NCBI RefSeq assembly: GCF_005876985.1 | Contig: NZ_VAHD01000002.1 | Location: 1-64,000, forward strand | Direction of reading: 5' to 3' | Length of the DNA stretch: 64,000 bases | Origin: Rhodoferax bucti | GTDB taxonomy: Bacteria; Pseudomonadota; Gammaproteobacteria; Burkholderiales; Burkholderiaceae_C | In this document: piece after piece, positions 44,975 through 53,932 of the stretch | How positions within the stretch are numbered: position 1 is the stretch's first letter | How the letters are laid out: every line of letters starts with the position of its first letter | The notes under the pieces: generated by a model | Told to the model about the DNA's origin: nothing | The model's database searches: none | What the model saw: only the letters and a program-made list of their open reading frames with translations | Translations under genes and position numbers: made by a program

Positions 44975-45829
44975 ATGTTGTCTAAAAACCTACCCCGTAT
45001 TCTGATCTACGCCACGCTATTGCTGGCCGCCTTCTTCTTTTTGGCGCCGTTGTATGTGATGTTGGCCACCTCGTTCAAAGACGCTGAGCAAATCCGCTCC
45101 GGCAATTTGTTGAGCTTGCCCAACTCGCTGAGCTTTGAGTCGTGGAAGCTTGCGTGGTCCAGCGCCTGTACCGGCGTGGATTGCCGCGGCCTGCAGCCCT
45201 ACTTCATGAACTCCATCATCATGGCGGTGCCCGCGGTGTTGATCTCCACCGCCTGGGGCGCCATCAACGGCTACGTGCTGAGCATGTGGAAGTTCAAAGG
45301 CAGCGAAGTGCTGTTTGGTTTCATGCTGTTCGGCGTGTTCATGCCCTTCCAGGTCGTTCTGTTGCCCATGAGCCAGGTACTGGGTTACCTGGGCCTGTCC
45401 AGCTCGCTGGGTGGCCTGATCCTGGTGCACTGTATTGCAGGCTTGGCCGGCACCACGCTGTTCTTCCGCAACTACTACACCGCGATTCCCAAAGAGCTGG
45501 TGAACGCGGCGCGTATTGACGGTGCGGGCTTCTGGCGCATCTTCTTTCGCATCGTCGTGCCCATGTCCACCCCCATCTTGATGGTGACCCTGATCTGGCA
45601 GTTCACCAACATCTGGAACGACTTCCTGTTTGGCGTGGCCTTCAGCGGTGCGGACAGCAAGCCCATCACCGTGGGTCTGAACAACATGGCCAACACCTCC
45701 AGCAGCGTCAAAAGCTACAACGTGGACATGGCCGCGGCCGTGATTGCCGGTCTTCCCACCATGCTGGTCTATGTGCTCGCAGGTCAATATTTCGTGAAAG
45801 GTCTCACCGCCGGCGCGGTGAAAGGATAA
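44975..45829 (+). CDS. Sugar ABC transporter permease 2 (MalG-like)
   Basis: A 284-residue partner permease with six helices. The EAA motif is LVNAARIDGAGFWRIFFRIVVPMS (about 170-193). It has a periplasmic loop with two cysteines (SSACTGVDCRGLQ, about 60-72), a feature also found in GtsC-type permeases. The ATPase gene follows after four bases. Confidence 0.92.
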   Translation: MLSKNLPRILIYATLLLAAFFFLAPLYVMLATSFKDAEQIRSGNLLSLPNSLSFESWKLAWSSACTGVDCRGLQPYFMNSIIMAVPAVLISTAWGAINGYVLSMWKFKGSEVLFGFMLFGVFMPFQVVLLPMSQVLGYLGLSSSLGGLILVHCIAGLAGTTLFFRNYYTAIPKELVNAARIDGAGFWRIFFRIVVPMSTPILMVTLIWQFTNIWNDFLFGVAFSGADSKPITVGLNNMANTSSSVKSYNVDMAAAVIAGLPTMLVYVLAGQYFVKGLTAGAVKG

Positions 45830-45833
45830 AAAA

Positions 45834-46910
45834 ATGGCAGCTTCTCTCCAAATCGCAGGCATCCGCAAAGTTTTCGGCAAGGGCGACAAAGCCGTTGAAG
45901 TCCTCAAGAAAATCGAAATTGACGTCGCTCCCGGCGAGTTCCTGATCTTGGTCGGCCCCTCGGGCTGCGGCAAGTCCACACTGCTCAACATCATTGCGGG
46001 CCTGGAAGAACCGTCTGAAGGTGAACTGCGCATTGCCGGCAAGAACGTGGTGGGCGTAGCCCCCGCGCAGCGCGACATTGCCATGGTGTTCCAGAGCTAC
46101 GCGCTGTACCCCACCATGAGCGTGGCCGACAACATCGGCTTCGCGCTCGAGATGCGCAAGGTTCCGCTGGAAGAGCGCAAAAAGCGCATTTCTGAGGTGG
46201 CTGCCATGCTGCAAATCGAACACTTGCTGGACCGCCGCCCCGCGCAGCTGTCTGGCGGTCAGCGCCAGCGCGTGGCCATGGGCCGCGCTTTGGCCCGTGA
46301 CCCCCAGCTCTTCTTGTTTGACGAGCCGCTCTCCAACCTGGACGCCAAACTCCGCGTAGAAATGCGCGCCGAAATCAAGCGCCTGCACCAAGTGTCCGGT
46401 ATCACTAGTGTTTATGTGACGCACGACCAGATCGAAGCCATGACCCTGGGCAGCCGCATTGCGGTGATGAAGGACGGCATCCTGCAACAAATCGGCACGC
46501 CCGACGACATCTACAACCGCCCGGCCAACACCTATGTGGCGACCTTCATCGGTTCGCCCACCATGAACCTGATCAAAGGCCATGTGGAAGTGCCCGGCGC
46601 GCAAGGCCGCTTCAGTTTCAACGGCAGTACCTTGGAGCTGGCAACCCCCGCCCAAGGCGATGCCACCATGGGCGTGCGCCCTGAGCACATCGAGCTGGTC
46701 ACCGGCGACGCCGCGTGGCGCGGTGAAGTCGCCGTGGTGGAGCCCACCGGTGCTGACACCTACGTGGTGGTCAACACCTCTGCAGGCGAAGTCACCGTGC
46801 GTACTGCCCCCAGCGCGCCCTGGAAAGCGGGCGACCAAGTGGGCCTGCGCGTGAACCCCGCCAACGTGAGCTGGTTCAATACGACCACAGGTGTGCGTTT
46901 GGACGTTTAA
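45834..46910 (+). CDS. Sugar ABC transporter ATP-binding protein (UgpC/MsmK-like)
   Basis: A 358-residue CUT1 ATPase: Walker A GPSGCGKST, Q-loop VFQSYALYP, signature LSGGQRQRVAMGRAL, Walker B LFLFDEPLSNLD and switch VTHDQIEA, then an OB-fold regulatory domain from about 235 (MGVRPEHIEL). It is the last gene of the importer operon, followed by a strong terminator. Confidence 0.94.
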   Translation: MAASLQIAGIRKVFGKGDKAVEVLKKIEIDVAPGEFLILVGPSGCGKSTLLNIIAGLEEPSEGELRIAGKNVVGVAPAQRDIAMVFQSYALYPTMSVADNIGFALEMRKVPLEERKKRISEVAAMLQIEHLLDRRPAQLSGGQRQRVAMGRALARDPQLFLFDEPLSNLDAKLRVEMRAEIKRLHQVSGITSVYVTHDQIEAMTLGSRIAVMKDGILQQIGTPDDIYNRPANTYVATFIGSPTMNLIKGHVEVPGAQGRFSFNGSTLELATPAQGDATMGVRPEHIELVTGDAAWRGEVAVVEPTGADTYVVVNTSAGEVTVRTAPSAPWKAGDQVGLRVNPANVSWFNTTTGVRLDV

Positions 46911-46928
46911 GACCTCCAGCCATTAACG

Positions 46929-46965
46929 AAAAGCCGGGCTGCCCTGATGGGGCAGTCCGGCTTTT
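46929..46965. terminator. Bidirectional intrinsic terminator
   Basis: AAAAGCCGGGCTGCCC and GGGGCAGTCCGGCTTTT form a long stem around TGAT, with A and T tails on both sides. It ends the sugar operon and can also stop minus-strand transcripts from the gene at 47098. Confidence 0.85.
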
Positions 46966-47097
46966 CTATGTCGTGAATAGGCTGGTAGTTGGCATTCCTT
47001 CTGCAAACTCGCAGGTCAAAAACGGGCCCGAGGCGGAACTTAAGCCGCCTCCGAAGCGGCCACTGACTCCTCAGGCCTCTTGGGCAGCTCCCGCAGT

Positions 47098-47607
47098 TCA
47101 AGGAAGCGCTGCAAGGTACTGGGTGGCCCTTTGCTCCGAAAAGTGGTCGATGACGACCTGTGCGACCACCAGTAGAAGCAATCCAGTCACGACGCCGTGT
47201 ACCCAGCCTCGGCTTGTAAGCAGCAGGCCCAACACACTCAAGGCCGCTAGCACTGCCGCGCCGTAGCGGTAATACCTATACTTCGATACCACAACCTCTA
47301 TGCGTGCTCGCTCTTTGGCTAACACCTGGCTCTGTTGAGGTTTGCCGATACTCAAGGTCAGTTCTTCGACCAAGCCCTTGTCCCGCACAAGCAGCGATGC
47401 TGCCGTTCCACACAGTAGCATCGCAGTTGCCAAGACGGTGACGCCGAACCCCATGGAAAAACCGGAGTGCGTCGCAACCCAGAGCCAAACGGCAATGCAG
47501 GTCAACGCAGCTGAGCCCGCGAAGATGAGCATCATTTCGTTGTACTCGCCATTGAAATATTCACGAATCAGAGACTGCAGCGGTGCAAAGGTTTCGGTGG
47601 GGTTCAT
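47098..47607 (-). CDS. Hypothetical four-helix membrane protein
   Basis: Not recognised. The 169-residue product has hydrophobic segments at about 25-45, 51-73, 115-130 and 136-153. A charged cytoplasmic-looking linker (about 75-112: VRDKGLVEELTLS...LAKERARIEVVVSKYRYYRYG) lies between pairs. No signal peptide or catalytic motif is visible. It is the third gene of an SDR-AraC-membrane operon, starting ten bases after the AraC gene. Confidence 0.7.
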   Translation of the reverse strand: MNPTETFAPLQSLIREYFNGEYNEMMLIFAGSAALTCIAVWLWVATHSGFSMGFGVTVLATAMLLCGTAASLLVRDKGLVEELTLSIGKPQQSQVLAKERARIEVVVSKYRYYRYGAAVLAALSVLGLLLTSRGWVHGVVTGLLLLVVAQVVIDHFSEQRATQYLAALP

Positions 47608-47617
47608 AGGAACTTAC

Positions 47618-48643
47618 TTAGTTGCCCGCGTGACACTCAGCAGCATGTGCAGCGCGCCAATCGGAAGGGGTTTGGTTCTCCCACTGCCTGAAGGCGCGGA
47701 AGAATGAGTTCTGGTCTTCGTAGCCCAGCAGATAGGCAATTTCGATAAGCGTGAGTGAGTTATCGGCCAGATGCCGAAGAGCCATCTGATGTCGGGTCTG
47801 AGTCACCAGGGCTTGGAAGCTGACGCCTTCATCCGTCAGGCGGCGCTGCAAAGAACGCTCGCTCATGGCAAGTTCAGCGGCCACGGAGCGAATGTCCGGG
47901 CGACCGGCAGTCAAACGACGCCGCAAAACCCACTTGGTCTGCTCGGTCACGGACTCGGACGCGTCTTGATGTTCAAGACGTCTATCCAATTCCGGAGCGA
48001 GAACATCGAGCAGGTCCTTGTTGTAGGTGGAAAACAGCTTGTCTAGGTCTTCTTGTCGGAACGTAATGCGGTCGACCTTCGTGTCGAATTTGATGTCACA
48101 GCTGAAGTACCTCTCAAGTGAAGACCTTGACGCGGCCGGACGAGCGAGCTCCAGGGACAGCGGCACAAGGCGCTCACCTGTTCCTCTGCGTCCCATTTCC
48201 ACGAACGACGCCATCGTCGCGTCAACTAACGAACGCGGAGCAGTTTCTGACTCTCCATGAGGCCACCGGATGACGAGCTCACTGTAGTCAGCAAAATCTT
48301 TGACCGAAACTTCCTCGGGTGCGCACAGTCGCTTAAAACGAGCGACCCGATTCAAAGCGTCCCGGAAAGTTCGGGCGTGCTGTGCCGCAACAAAAGCGAG
48401 AGGCATCACGGCCCCGTCCAAACCCGTTGCGATACGGAGGCCAATGGTCGAGTCTTGGCTAACATTCTCGATGGCCCGCCACAGGGCGAAGAACTGCGTT
48501 GTGGCAATCGGCGCGTCGTCCCTCAGTACGCTCAGAGGCAGGTTCGCGCGTCGAATGACCTCTGCACGGTCCACTCCGGCCCGCTTGAGGCCCTCCCACA
48601 ACGTGGCCGGAATCTTCAACTTGTCTGGAGTGGTGCTGTTCAT
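47618..48643 (-). CDS. AraC-family transcriptional regulator
   Basis: A 341-residue regulator: an N-terminal arabinose-binding-like domain of the OruR/ArgR type (about 25-205) and a C-terminal pair of HTH units (SVAAELAMSERSLQRRLTDEGVSFQALV, then LIEIAYLLGYEDQNSFFRAFRQW). It lies five bases after the SDR gene, so it probably controls its own operon in response to the substrate of that enzyme. The last residues (ECHAGN) extend past the HTH. Confidence 0.9.
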   Translation of the reverse strand: MNSTTPDKLKIPATLWEGLKRAGVDRAEVIRRANLPLSVLRDDAPIATTQFFALWRAIENVSQDSTIGLRIATGLDGAVMPLAFVAAQHARTFRDALNRVARFKRLCAPEEVSVKDFADYSELVIRWPHGESETAPRSLVDATMASFVEMGRRGTGERLVPLSLELARPAASRSSLERYFSCDIKFDTKVDRITFRQEDLDKLFSTYNKDLLDVLAPELDRRLEHQDASESVTEQTKWVLRRRLTAGRPDIRSVAAELAMSERSLQRRLTDEGVSFQALVTQTRHQMALRHLADNSLTLIEIAYLLGYEDQNSFFRAFRQWENQTPSDWRAAHAAECHAGN

Positions 48644-48648
48644 TGCCC

Positions 48649-49413
48649 TTACTTCGCTTGGAAGCCGCCATCTACATTAAGTATGTGACCGGTGACAAAG
48701 CTGGCTTCGTCCGACAGCAGCCAGCAGATGGCGTTGGCGACTTCTTCGGGGCGGCCCAGTCGATTCATGGGGTGCATTGCCGAGATACTCGCCTCGTTGT
48801 AGTTGGGGTCGCCACCGCCGAGCTGGGCGGCAATGATGTCGGTCTTGATGGCGCCAGGTGCCACGCCGTTGACCCGGATGCCTTGAGTCGCGTGGTCCAG
48901 GGCAGACGACTTGGTCAGTCCCACCACCGCGTGTTTGGTCGAGGCATATGGCCCCGCCCAGGTGATGCCATTCAGACCAGCGATGGACGCCAAGTTGACG
49001 ATGGCACCGCCTCCCTGCTTGGCCATCTGAACGAGCTCATGTTTCATGCTGAAGTACACACCCATCACGTTAGTCTCAACCATTGCACGGTAGTTGTCGC
49101 TGCTTGACTGCACAAGAGTACCAGTCTCGTTGGACACGCCAGCGTTATTGACCGCCATGTCCAGGCGACCGAACTCAGCCACGATGCCGTCAATCATCGA
49201 CTTGACCGCAGCCTCATCGGCTACATCGTTCTGAACAAAGCGAACTTGTGCACCGTCGCGGGCCGCGGCGGAAACCTCGACGACGGCGGCTTGCCCGACT
49301 TCCGCACGACGGCCGCTCATGACGACGGTGACGCCTTTGGCGACAAGTTTGAGGGCAACGGCCTTGCCGATGCCGGTGGCGCCGCCAGTAATCAGGGCTA
49401 CTTGATTGGACAT
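48649..49413 (-). CDS. SDR-family oxidoreductase
   Basis: A classical 254-residue short-chain dehydrogenase: nucleotide motif TGGATGIG, NNAG at about 90-93, active-site serine in NLASIAG, and YASTK with the catalytic Tyr and Lys. The C-terminal FVTGHILNVDGGF is typical. It resembles glucose-1-dehydrogenase or 3-oxoacyl-reductase-like enzymes; the substrate is unknown. First gene of an operon with the AraC regulator. Confidence 0.88.
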   Translation of the reverse strand: MSNQVALITGGATGIGKAVALKLVAKGVTVVMSGRRAEVGQAAVVEVSAAARDGAQVRFVQNDVADEAAVKSMIDGIVAEFGRLDMAVNNAGVSNETGTLVQSSSDNYRAMVETNVMGVYFSMKHELVQMAKQGGGAIVNLASIAGLNGITWAGPYASTKHAVVGLTKSSALDHATQGIRVNGVAPGAIKTDIIAAQLGGGDPNYNEASISAMHPMNRLGRPEEVANAICWLLSDEASFVTGHILNVDGGFQAK

Positions 49414-49489
49414 TTCAGACTCCTTTTGATGCTCCGAGAGAAGTTCTCGGGATGTAAGAAGTCTAGGAATTCAGCGGCGTTAAATATAT

Positions 49490-49530
49490 GCCAATCACGC
49501 CATGCGATATGCCACACGCGCCAATCAGGG
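49490..49530. promoter_or_regulatory. Candidate AraC-type operator upstream of the SDR operon
   Basis: Two direct GCCAATCA copies (49490-49497 and 49520-49527) lie 30 bases apart, about three helical turns, with ATGCCA in both half-regions. Direct repeats near a promoter suit an AraC-family activator. The rest of the 283-base gap (49414-49696) shows no gene. Confidence 0.4.
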
Positions 49531-49696
49531 TTTGACTACTCGATTGAGAGGAGGGCCGAATTTTTTAGCCAAACAGTAGTTCCGAATGTCTGGTTTGGGC
49601 TGAATTGGGCAGCGTCAACGACAGACCGGTATAGCCGACACCGGCTTTAGACCAGTCGACGGTCTACGACCGCTATCGCCGCACAGCATCCCACCA

Positions 49697-51073
49697 TCAC
49701 CCCTGCAACGGCAACTCCAACCGAATCGTCAACCCATGCGGCAATGTCGTCTGCGCCGTTGCCGTGCCGTTATGCCGCCGGGCAATTTCCGCCACGATAG
49801 ACAGGCCCAGGCCGCAGCCGCCGGGGAGTTCGCTGGCGCGCCAGAAGCGCTCGAACACGCGCTCCAGGTGTTCGGTGGAGAGGCCGGGGCCGGTGTCTTC
49901 CACATCCAGCCAGCAGTGGCCCTCGTGGATGGTGGTGCGCAGGGTGACTACGGCGCCTTTGCCGGCGTAGCGCAGGGCGTTGTCGATGAGGTTGCTCAGC
50001 ACTTCGCGCAGCAGCAGTTTGTCGGCGGGCACCATGACGCTGTCTTCGCCTTCGTAGCCCAGGTCCACGCCGGCCGCCAGGGCGCGGCGCGTCCATTCGC
50101 GGGCGACTTCGCGCGCAAGCGATGCGGCATCCACCGGCACCAGGCTCACCTCCGCCTCCGTGCGGGCCAAAGACAACAGCTGGTGCACCAGGTGGGCGCT
50201 GCGTTGGGCGCCGGTGTGCACTTTGGCCAGGCGCTGCTGCAGGGCGTCGGGGTCTTTCTCGTGCATGGCCAGCTCTGTCTGGCTGATCAGGCCGGCCAGC
50301 GGGGTGCGCAGCTGGTGGGCGGCGTCGTTCAAAAAGCGCTTCTCCTGGCTCAGGCTGCGGCGCAGGGTGGTGAGCAGCTGGTTCAGGGTGTTGGCCAGCG
50401 AGTGCACTTCTTCGGGCGCCTGCGTCATCTCGATGGGCGAGAGCGACGCCATATTGCGGTTGGCCAGCTGCGCCTCCAGCCGCTCCAGCGGGGCGAGGCC
50501 GCGGCGTATGCCCTCGTACACCAGCACGCTGAGCACCGCGCCCAAAATCAGCAGCGGAAATAGCACGTCGCGCACCAGCTCGCGGGCAATGCGTTGCTGC
50601 GCCACCAGGCTCTTGGCCACCTGCACGCGCATGCGCTGGTCGGTAAAGCCGTCGCCAAAGCTCAGGTCGATAGAGGCCACGCGCATGGGCTTGCCGTCCA
50701 TCACGACCTCGTACAGCACCGGCTCGTTGGCGGGGGAATACAGGTCAGGCGTTTGGCCGGGAATTTTGGTGTTGCCCAGCAAAAAGCTGCCGGGCGGGGA
50801 GGACACCATGTAGGCCACGCGGTCGGTCGGGTCTTGCTCGATGATGTCGCGCGCCGCGCGCGGAAAGTCCACCAGCAGGCCCGAGCCCATGGGCTTGACC
50901 TGCCGCGCCAGCGAGCGCACCGATTGGGTGAGCGACTGGTCAATCGTCTTCTCCGCATAGGCCAGCGCCACCCGGAAGGCCAGCACGCCGCCCATGAGCC
51001 ACAGCACCAGCTGGGGCAGCAGCAACCAGATCAGCAGTTGCCGCTTGAGCGAGAAGCGGGCCGGGCGGCTCAT
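49697..51073 (-). CDS. TctE-like sensor histidine kinase
   Basis: A 458-residue membrane kinase: TM1 at about 12-36, a periplasmic 2CSK-type sensor domain (about 40-165), TM2 at about 170-186, HAMP, a HisKA domain with H253 (DAAHQLRTPLAG) and an HATPase domain (DNALRYAG, DTGPGLS, GCGLGLSIV). The layout is that of TctE kinases, which control tricarboxylate uptake; the real ligand is unknown. Its start overlaps the stop of the response regulator upstream. Confidence 0.88.
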   Translation of the reverse strand: MSRPARFSLKRQLLIWLLLPQLVLWLMGGVLAFRVALAYAEKTIDQSLTQSVRSLARQVKPMGSGLLVDFPRAARDIIEQDPTDRVAYMVSSPPGSFLLGNTKIPGQTPDLYSPANEPVLYEVVMDGKPMRVASIDLSFGDGFTDQRMRVQVAKSLVAQQRIARELVRDVLFPLLILGAVLSVLVYEGIRRGLAPLERLEAQLANRNMASLSPIEMTQAPEEVHSLANTLNQLLTTLRRSLSQEKRFLNDAAHQLRTPLAGLISQTELAMHEKDPDALQQRLAKVHTGAQRSAHLVHQLLSLARTEAEVSLVPVDAASLAREVAREWTRRALAAGVDLGYEGEDSVMVPADKLLLREVLSNLIDNALRYAGKGAVVTLRTTIHEGHCWLDVEDTGPGLSTEHLERVFERFWRASELPGGCGLGLSIVAEIARRHNGTATAQTTLPHGLTIRLELPLQG

Positions 51074-51771
51074 TCGGCGTCAGATTCCAGCATGTAGCCC
51101 AAGCCGCGCACGTTGCGGATGTTGAGCCCGCTATCAGTGAGCTTGCGGCGCAGGCGGTGCACATACACCTCCAGCGCGTTGGAGGCGACGGTGCCGCCCT
51201 CTTGCGGCTCGGTTTGCCACACGGACAGTACATCTTCACGGCCCACGACCTGGCCCATGTTGTTGACCAAGAGCGAGAGCAGCGACCACTCCCGGTGCGT
51301 CAGCTCCATGGCTTCTTCGCCTAGCCAGCCCAGGGGCAGCACAGGGTCCAGGCGCAGGCTGCGGTTGTGCGTGCTTTGCACTTCCAGCGATCCGCCAAAG
51401 GCCGGCAGGCGCGAGCGGCGCAGCATGGCTTGCAGGCGGGCCAGCAGCTCGGCCATTTCAAAGGGTTTGGTGAGGTAGTCGTCGGCGCCGGCATTCAGGC
51501 CTTGCACCCGGTCGTCCACGCCGTCGCGCGCGGTAAGGATGAGTACCGGTAGGGCTGCCAGGCGCTGGCGAATCCATTGCAGCACGGCAATGCCGTCCAC
51601 CACCGGCAGGCCCAGGTCGAGCACCACGCCGTCAAAACGGGTGGCTTCCAACAGGGTCTGGGCTTGGGCGCCGTCGCTGGCGCTGCTCACACTATGGCCG
51701 GCGTGTACCAGTTGGGCGCACAAACCGTCGCGCAGCAATTCGTCGTCTTCAACAATCAGTAAATGGGCCAT
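51070..51771 (-). CDS. OmpR-family response regulator (TctD/QseB-like)
   Basis: A 233-residue regulator. The receiver has the acidic pocket E8-D9-D10 and phosphoacceptor D52 (VVLDLGLPV). The winged-helix DNA-binding domain occupies about 130-230 (LTHREWSLLSLL, then ALEVYVHRLRRKL). ATG 51771 is chosen because the receiver starts there. It lies upstream of its partner kinase with a four-base overlap. Confidence 0.92.
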   Translation of the reverse strand: MAHLLIVEDDELLRDGLCAQLVHAGHSVSSASDGAQAQTLLEATRFDGVVLDLGLPVVDGIAVLQWIRQRLAALPVLILTARDGVDDRVQGLNAGADDYLTKPFEMAELLARLQAMLRRSRLPAFGGSLEVQSTHNRSLRLDPVLPLGWLGEEAMELTHREWSLLSLLVNNMGQVVGREDVLSVWQTEPQEGGTVASNALEVYVHRLRRKLTDSGLNIRNVRGLGYMLESDAE

Positions 51772-51819
51772 GGTGGGAGCATACCAAGGCAGGCCACCGT
51801 ACCGGCAGCGGATCAACCC

Positions 51820-53118
51820 TCACGCGGCTGGCGCTGCTTCGAGCCCGGCGGCAATCGCTTCTGCACGGGCGGTCTGGATGAATTGACCAATCTTTGGGCC
51901 GGTAGCGCCCGCAGCGATTGCGCGAGCAGCTATCGAATCTGTAGCAACCGCCAGCGCCAAGTCCAAGGCTTGCCCCAGCCGTTGGGCTTGGGAGTAGGGC
52001 GCGTCGTGCAGGCCGAGGCGGCCTTGGGCATCGCACTTGCAGGCGAGCAGGGCCTGGCGGAAACGGGCCGGTTTGCGGATGGCATCGCAGCGCTCCAGGA
52101 GGCGCAGCAGGGCGGCGGCGTTGAGCGAGCCGCTGCGGTGGATGTTGCCGTGTTCGCGGGCCACCACGTCGGCCAGCTCTGCGCAGTCGTTGGGCACGCG
52201 CAGGCGCTGGCACACGGCTTTGAGCAGGCGGGCGCTGCGCTCTTCATGCCCGATGTGGCGGGGCAGCACGTCTCCGGGCGTGGTGCCTTTGCCTAGGTCG
52301 TGGCCCAGGCAGGCAAAGCGCACTTCCAGCGGCGCGCCGAGTTGGGCGGCGCGGTCCAGCACCAGCATGACGTGCACACCGGTATCCACCTCGGGGTGGT
52401 GCTCGGGGCTTTGGGGCACGCCCCAGAGCCGGTCCAGCTCAGGCAGCAGGCGCTTCAGGGCGCCGCAGCTGCGCAGCACTTCAAACATGCGCGAGGGCTG
52501 GGCCTCCATCAAGCCCTTGGCAATCTCTTGCCACACCCGCTCGGGTACCAGGTGGTCCACTTCGCCGTCTTCCACCATGGTGTGCATCAGGGCCGTGGTT
52601 TCGGGTGCCACGGTGAAGTCGGTGAACCGCGCGGCAAACCGTGCCACCCGCAGGATACGCACCGGGTCTTCGCGGAAGGCAGGCGTCACATGGCGCAGCA
52701 CGCGCTTGTGCAGGTCAGCTTGTCCGCCAAAAGGGTCTACCAGTGTTTGGGCATCAAACAGGCCTCTAGCGCTCGTGGAGTGAGCGCGAGCAGCTATGGA
52801 ATTGATAGTAAGGTCGCGCCGGGCCAAGTCTTCTTCCAGCGTCACATCCGGCGCGGCGTGCACCGCAAAGCCGCGGTAGCCGGGTGCGGTTTTTCGCTCG
52901 GTGCGGGCCAGCGCGTATTCCTCTTGTGTTTGCGGGTGCAAAAACACCGGAAAGTCTTTGCCCACGGCGATGAAGCCCGCGTCCAGCATCTGCTGCGGGC
53001 TGCTACCCACCACCACCCAGTCGCGGTCTTTCACCGGCAGGCCCAAGAGCGCGTCGCGCACAGCGCCGCCCACCAAAAAGGTGCCGGTGTGCGGGTGGTG
53101 AGTGGAGGGGGCCGGCAT
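51820..53118 (-). CDS. cca: CCA tRNA nucleotidyltransferase with HD domain
   Basis: Adds or repairs the 3' CCA of tRNAs. The 432 residues show the head motif FLVGGAVRDALLGLPVKDRDWVVVG with its catalytic acidic pair, the RRDLTINSIA motif, the DPVRILRVARFAAR segment, and a C-terminal HD phosphohydrolase domain (LGHDLGKG). Unusually, two copies of the dispersed repeat are read in frame: SIAARAHSTSARGLFDAQT after the RRDLTIN motif, and SIAARAIAAGATGPK near the C-terminus. The start overlaps the glutathione transferase stop by one base (TGATG). Confidence 0.94.
   Translation of the reverse strand: MPAPSTHHPHTGTFLVGGAVRDALLGLPVKDRDWVVVGSSPQQMLDAGFIAVGKDFPVFLHPQTQEEYALARTERKTAPGYRGFAVHAAPDVTLEEDLARRDLTINSIAARAHSTSARGLFDAQTLVDPFGGQADLHKRVLRHVTPAFREDPVRILRVARFAARFTDFTVAPETTALMHTMVEDGEVDHLVPERVWQEIAKGLMEAQPSRMFEVLRSCGALKRLLPELDRLWGVPQSPEHHPEVDTGVHVMLVLDRAAQLGAPLEVRFACLGHDLGKGTTPGDVLPRHIGHEERSARLLKAVCQRLRVPNDCAELADVVAREHGNIHRSGSLNAAALLRLLERCDAIRKPARFRQALLACKCDAQGRLGLHDAPYSQAQRLGQALDLALAVATDSIAARAIAAGATGPKIGQFIQTARAEAIAAGLEAAPAA
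51897..51948 (-). repeat. Dispersed double-hairpin repeat, copy G (3' end of cca)
   Basis: The minus strand reads TTGCTAC...GATAGCTGCTCGCGC, spacer, then GGGCGCTACCGGCC. It is in frame as DSIAARAIAAGATG. Confidence 0.7.
52761..52810 (-). repeat. Dispersed double-hairpin repeat, copy F (5' part of cca)
   Basis: The minus strand reads TACTATCAATTCCATAGC, TGCTCGCGC, a nine-base spacer ending CAC, then GAGCGCTAGAGGCC. This is the same second arm as the intergenic copy at 12642. It is read in frame as SIAARAHSTSARG. Confidence 0.75.
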
Positions 53119-53801
53119 CAGCGTTTCAGGCGGTAGGGTTCTTCAAAGTCCAGAAAGTCTTTCTCGGCCAGGGCGCCGTCTATCCAGGCCTGCACGCCCG
53201 GCAGGGCCAGCACGCGCTCAACATAGGCGGCAACGGCCGGGCTCACGGGCAGCGCGTAGGTCTTGAGGCGGGCACACACCGGGGCAAAGTACGCATCGGC
53301 CACGGTGAAGTGGCCAAACAGCATGGGGCCGCTGTACTGGGTGAGCAGCTCCTCCCACATGGCGCTCAGGCGGGCCACATCGGCACGTACAGCCGCCTTG
53401 TCGCGCCAGATCAGGGCACCCACGTCGGGCAGAGAGGCCTCGATGTTCATCGGACAGTTGCCGCGCAGGCCGGTGAAGCCGGCATGCATTTCGGCGCACA
53501 CGCTGCGGGCGCGGGCGCGAGCTGCTTTGTCGGCCGGCCAGAGTTGCAGGTTGGGAAACTCTTCGGCCACGTACTCCGCGATGGCCAGCGTGTCCCACAC
53601 CGCGAGATCGCCATCCACCAGCAAAGGCACCTTGCCGGTGGGACTGAGCGCGGCGAGCGTGGTTTTGAATTGGGAGCTGCTGTCGAACGAGTCGAAGCGG
53701 ACCATGACTTCCTCAAAGTCGATGCCGGCCTGCTTGAGCAGCACCCAGGGGCGCATAGACCACGAGGAGTAATTTTTGTTGCCGATGTAGAGCTTGATCA
53801 T
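53118..53801 (-). CDS. Glutathione S-transferase-like protein
   Basis: A 227-residue cytosolic protein with a thioredoxin-like N-terminus (KLYIGNKNYSSWSMRPWVLLKQAGIDF, with a Ser-rich catalytic loop) and the glutathione-site motif GKVPLLVDGDLAVWDTLAIAEYVAE, then a helical C-terminal domain (about 90-210). The opening NKNYSSWS type is common in proteobacteria; the substrate is unknown. ATG 53801 begins the fold. It is coupled to cca by a TGATG junction. Confidence 0.88.
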   Translation of the reverse strand: MIKLYIGNKNYSSWSMRPWVLLKQAGIDFEEVMVRFDSFDSSSQFKTTLAALSPTGKVPLLVDGDLAVWDTLAIAEYVAEEFPNLQLWPADKAARARARSVCAEMHAGFTGLRGNCPMNIEASLPDVGALIWRDKAAVRADVARLSAMWEELLTQYSGPMLFGHFTVADAYFAPVCARLKTYALPVSPAVAAYVERVLALPGVQAWIDGALAEKDFLDFEEPYRLKR

Positions 53802-53932
53802 GCGCAATCCTTGGTCAAAACGGCATGCTAGCACCCTGCAAAAGGGGCTAGGCGTGTGGCGGGGCCGGTTCTATACTGACTGCAAGAACTCGGACACTGC
53901 ACCACCGCAGACACCACGAGAGGGAACCCACC

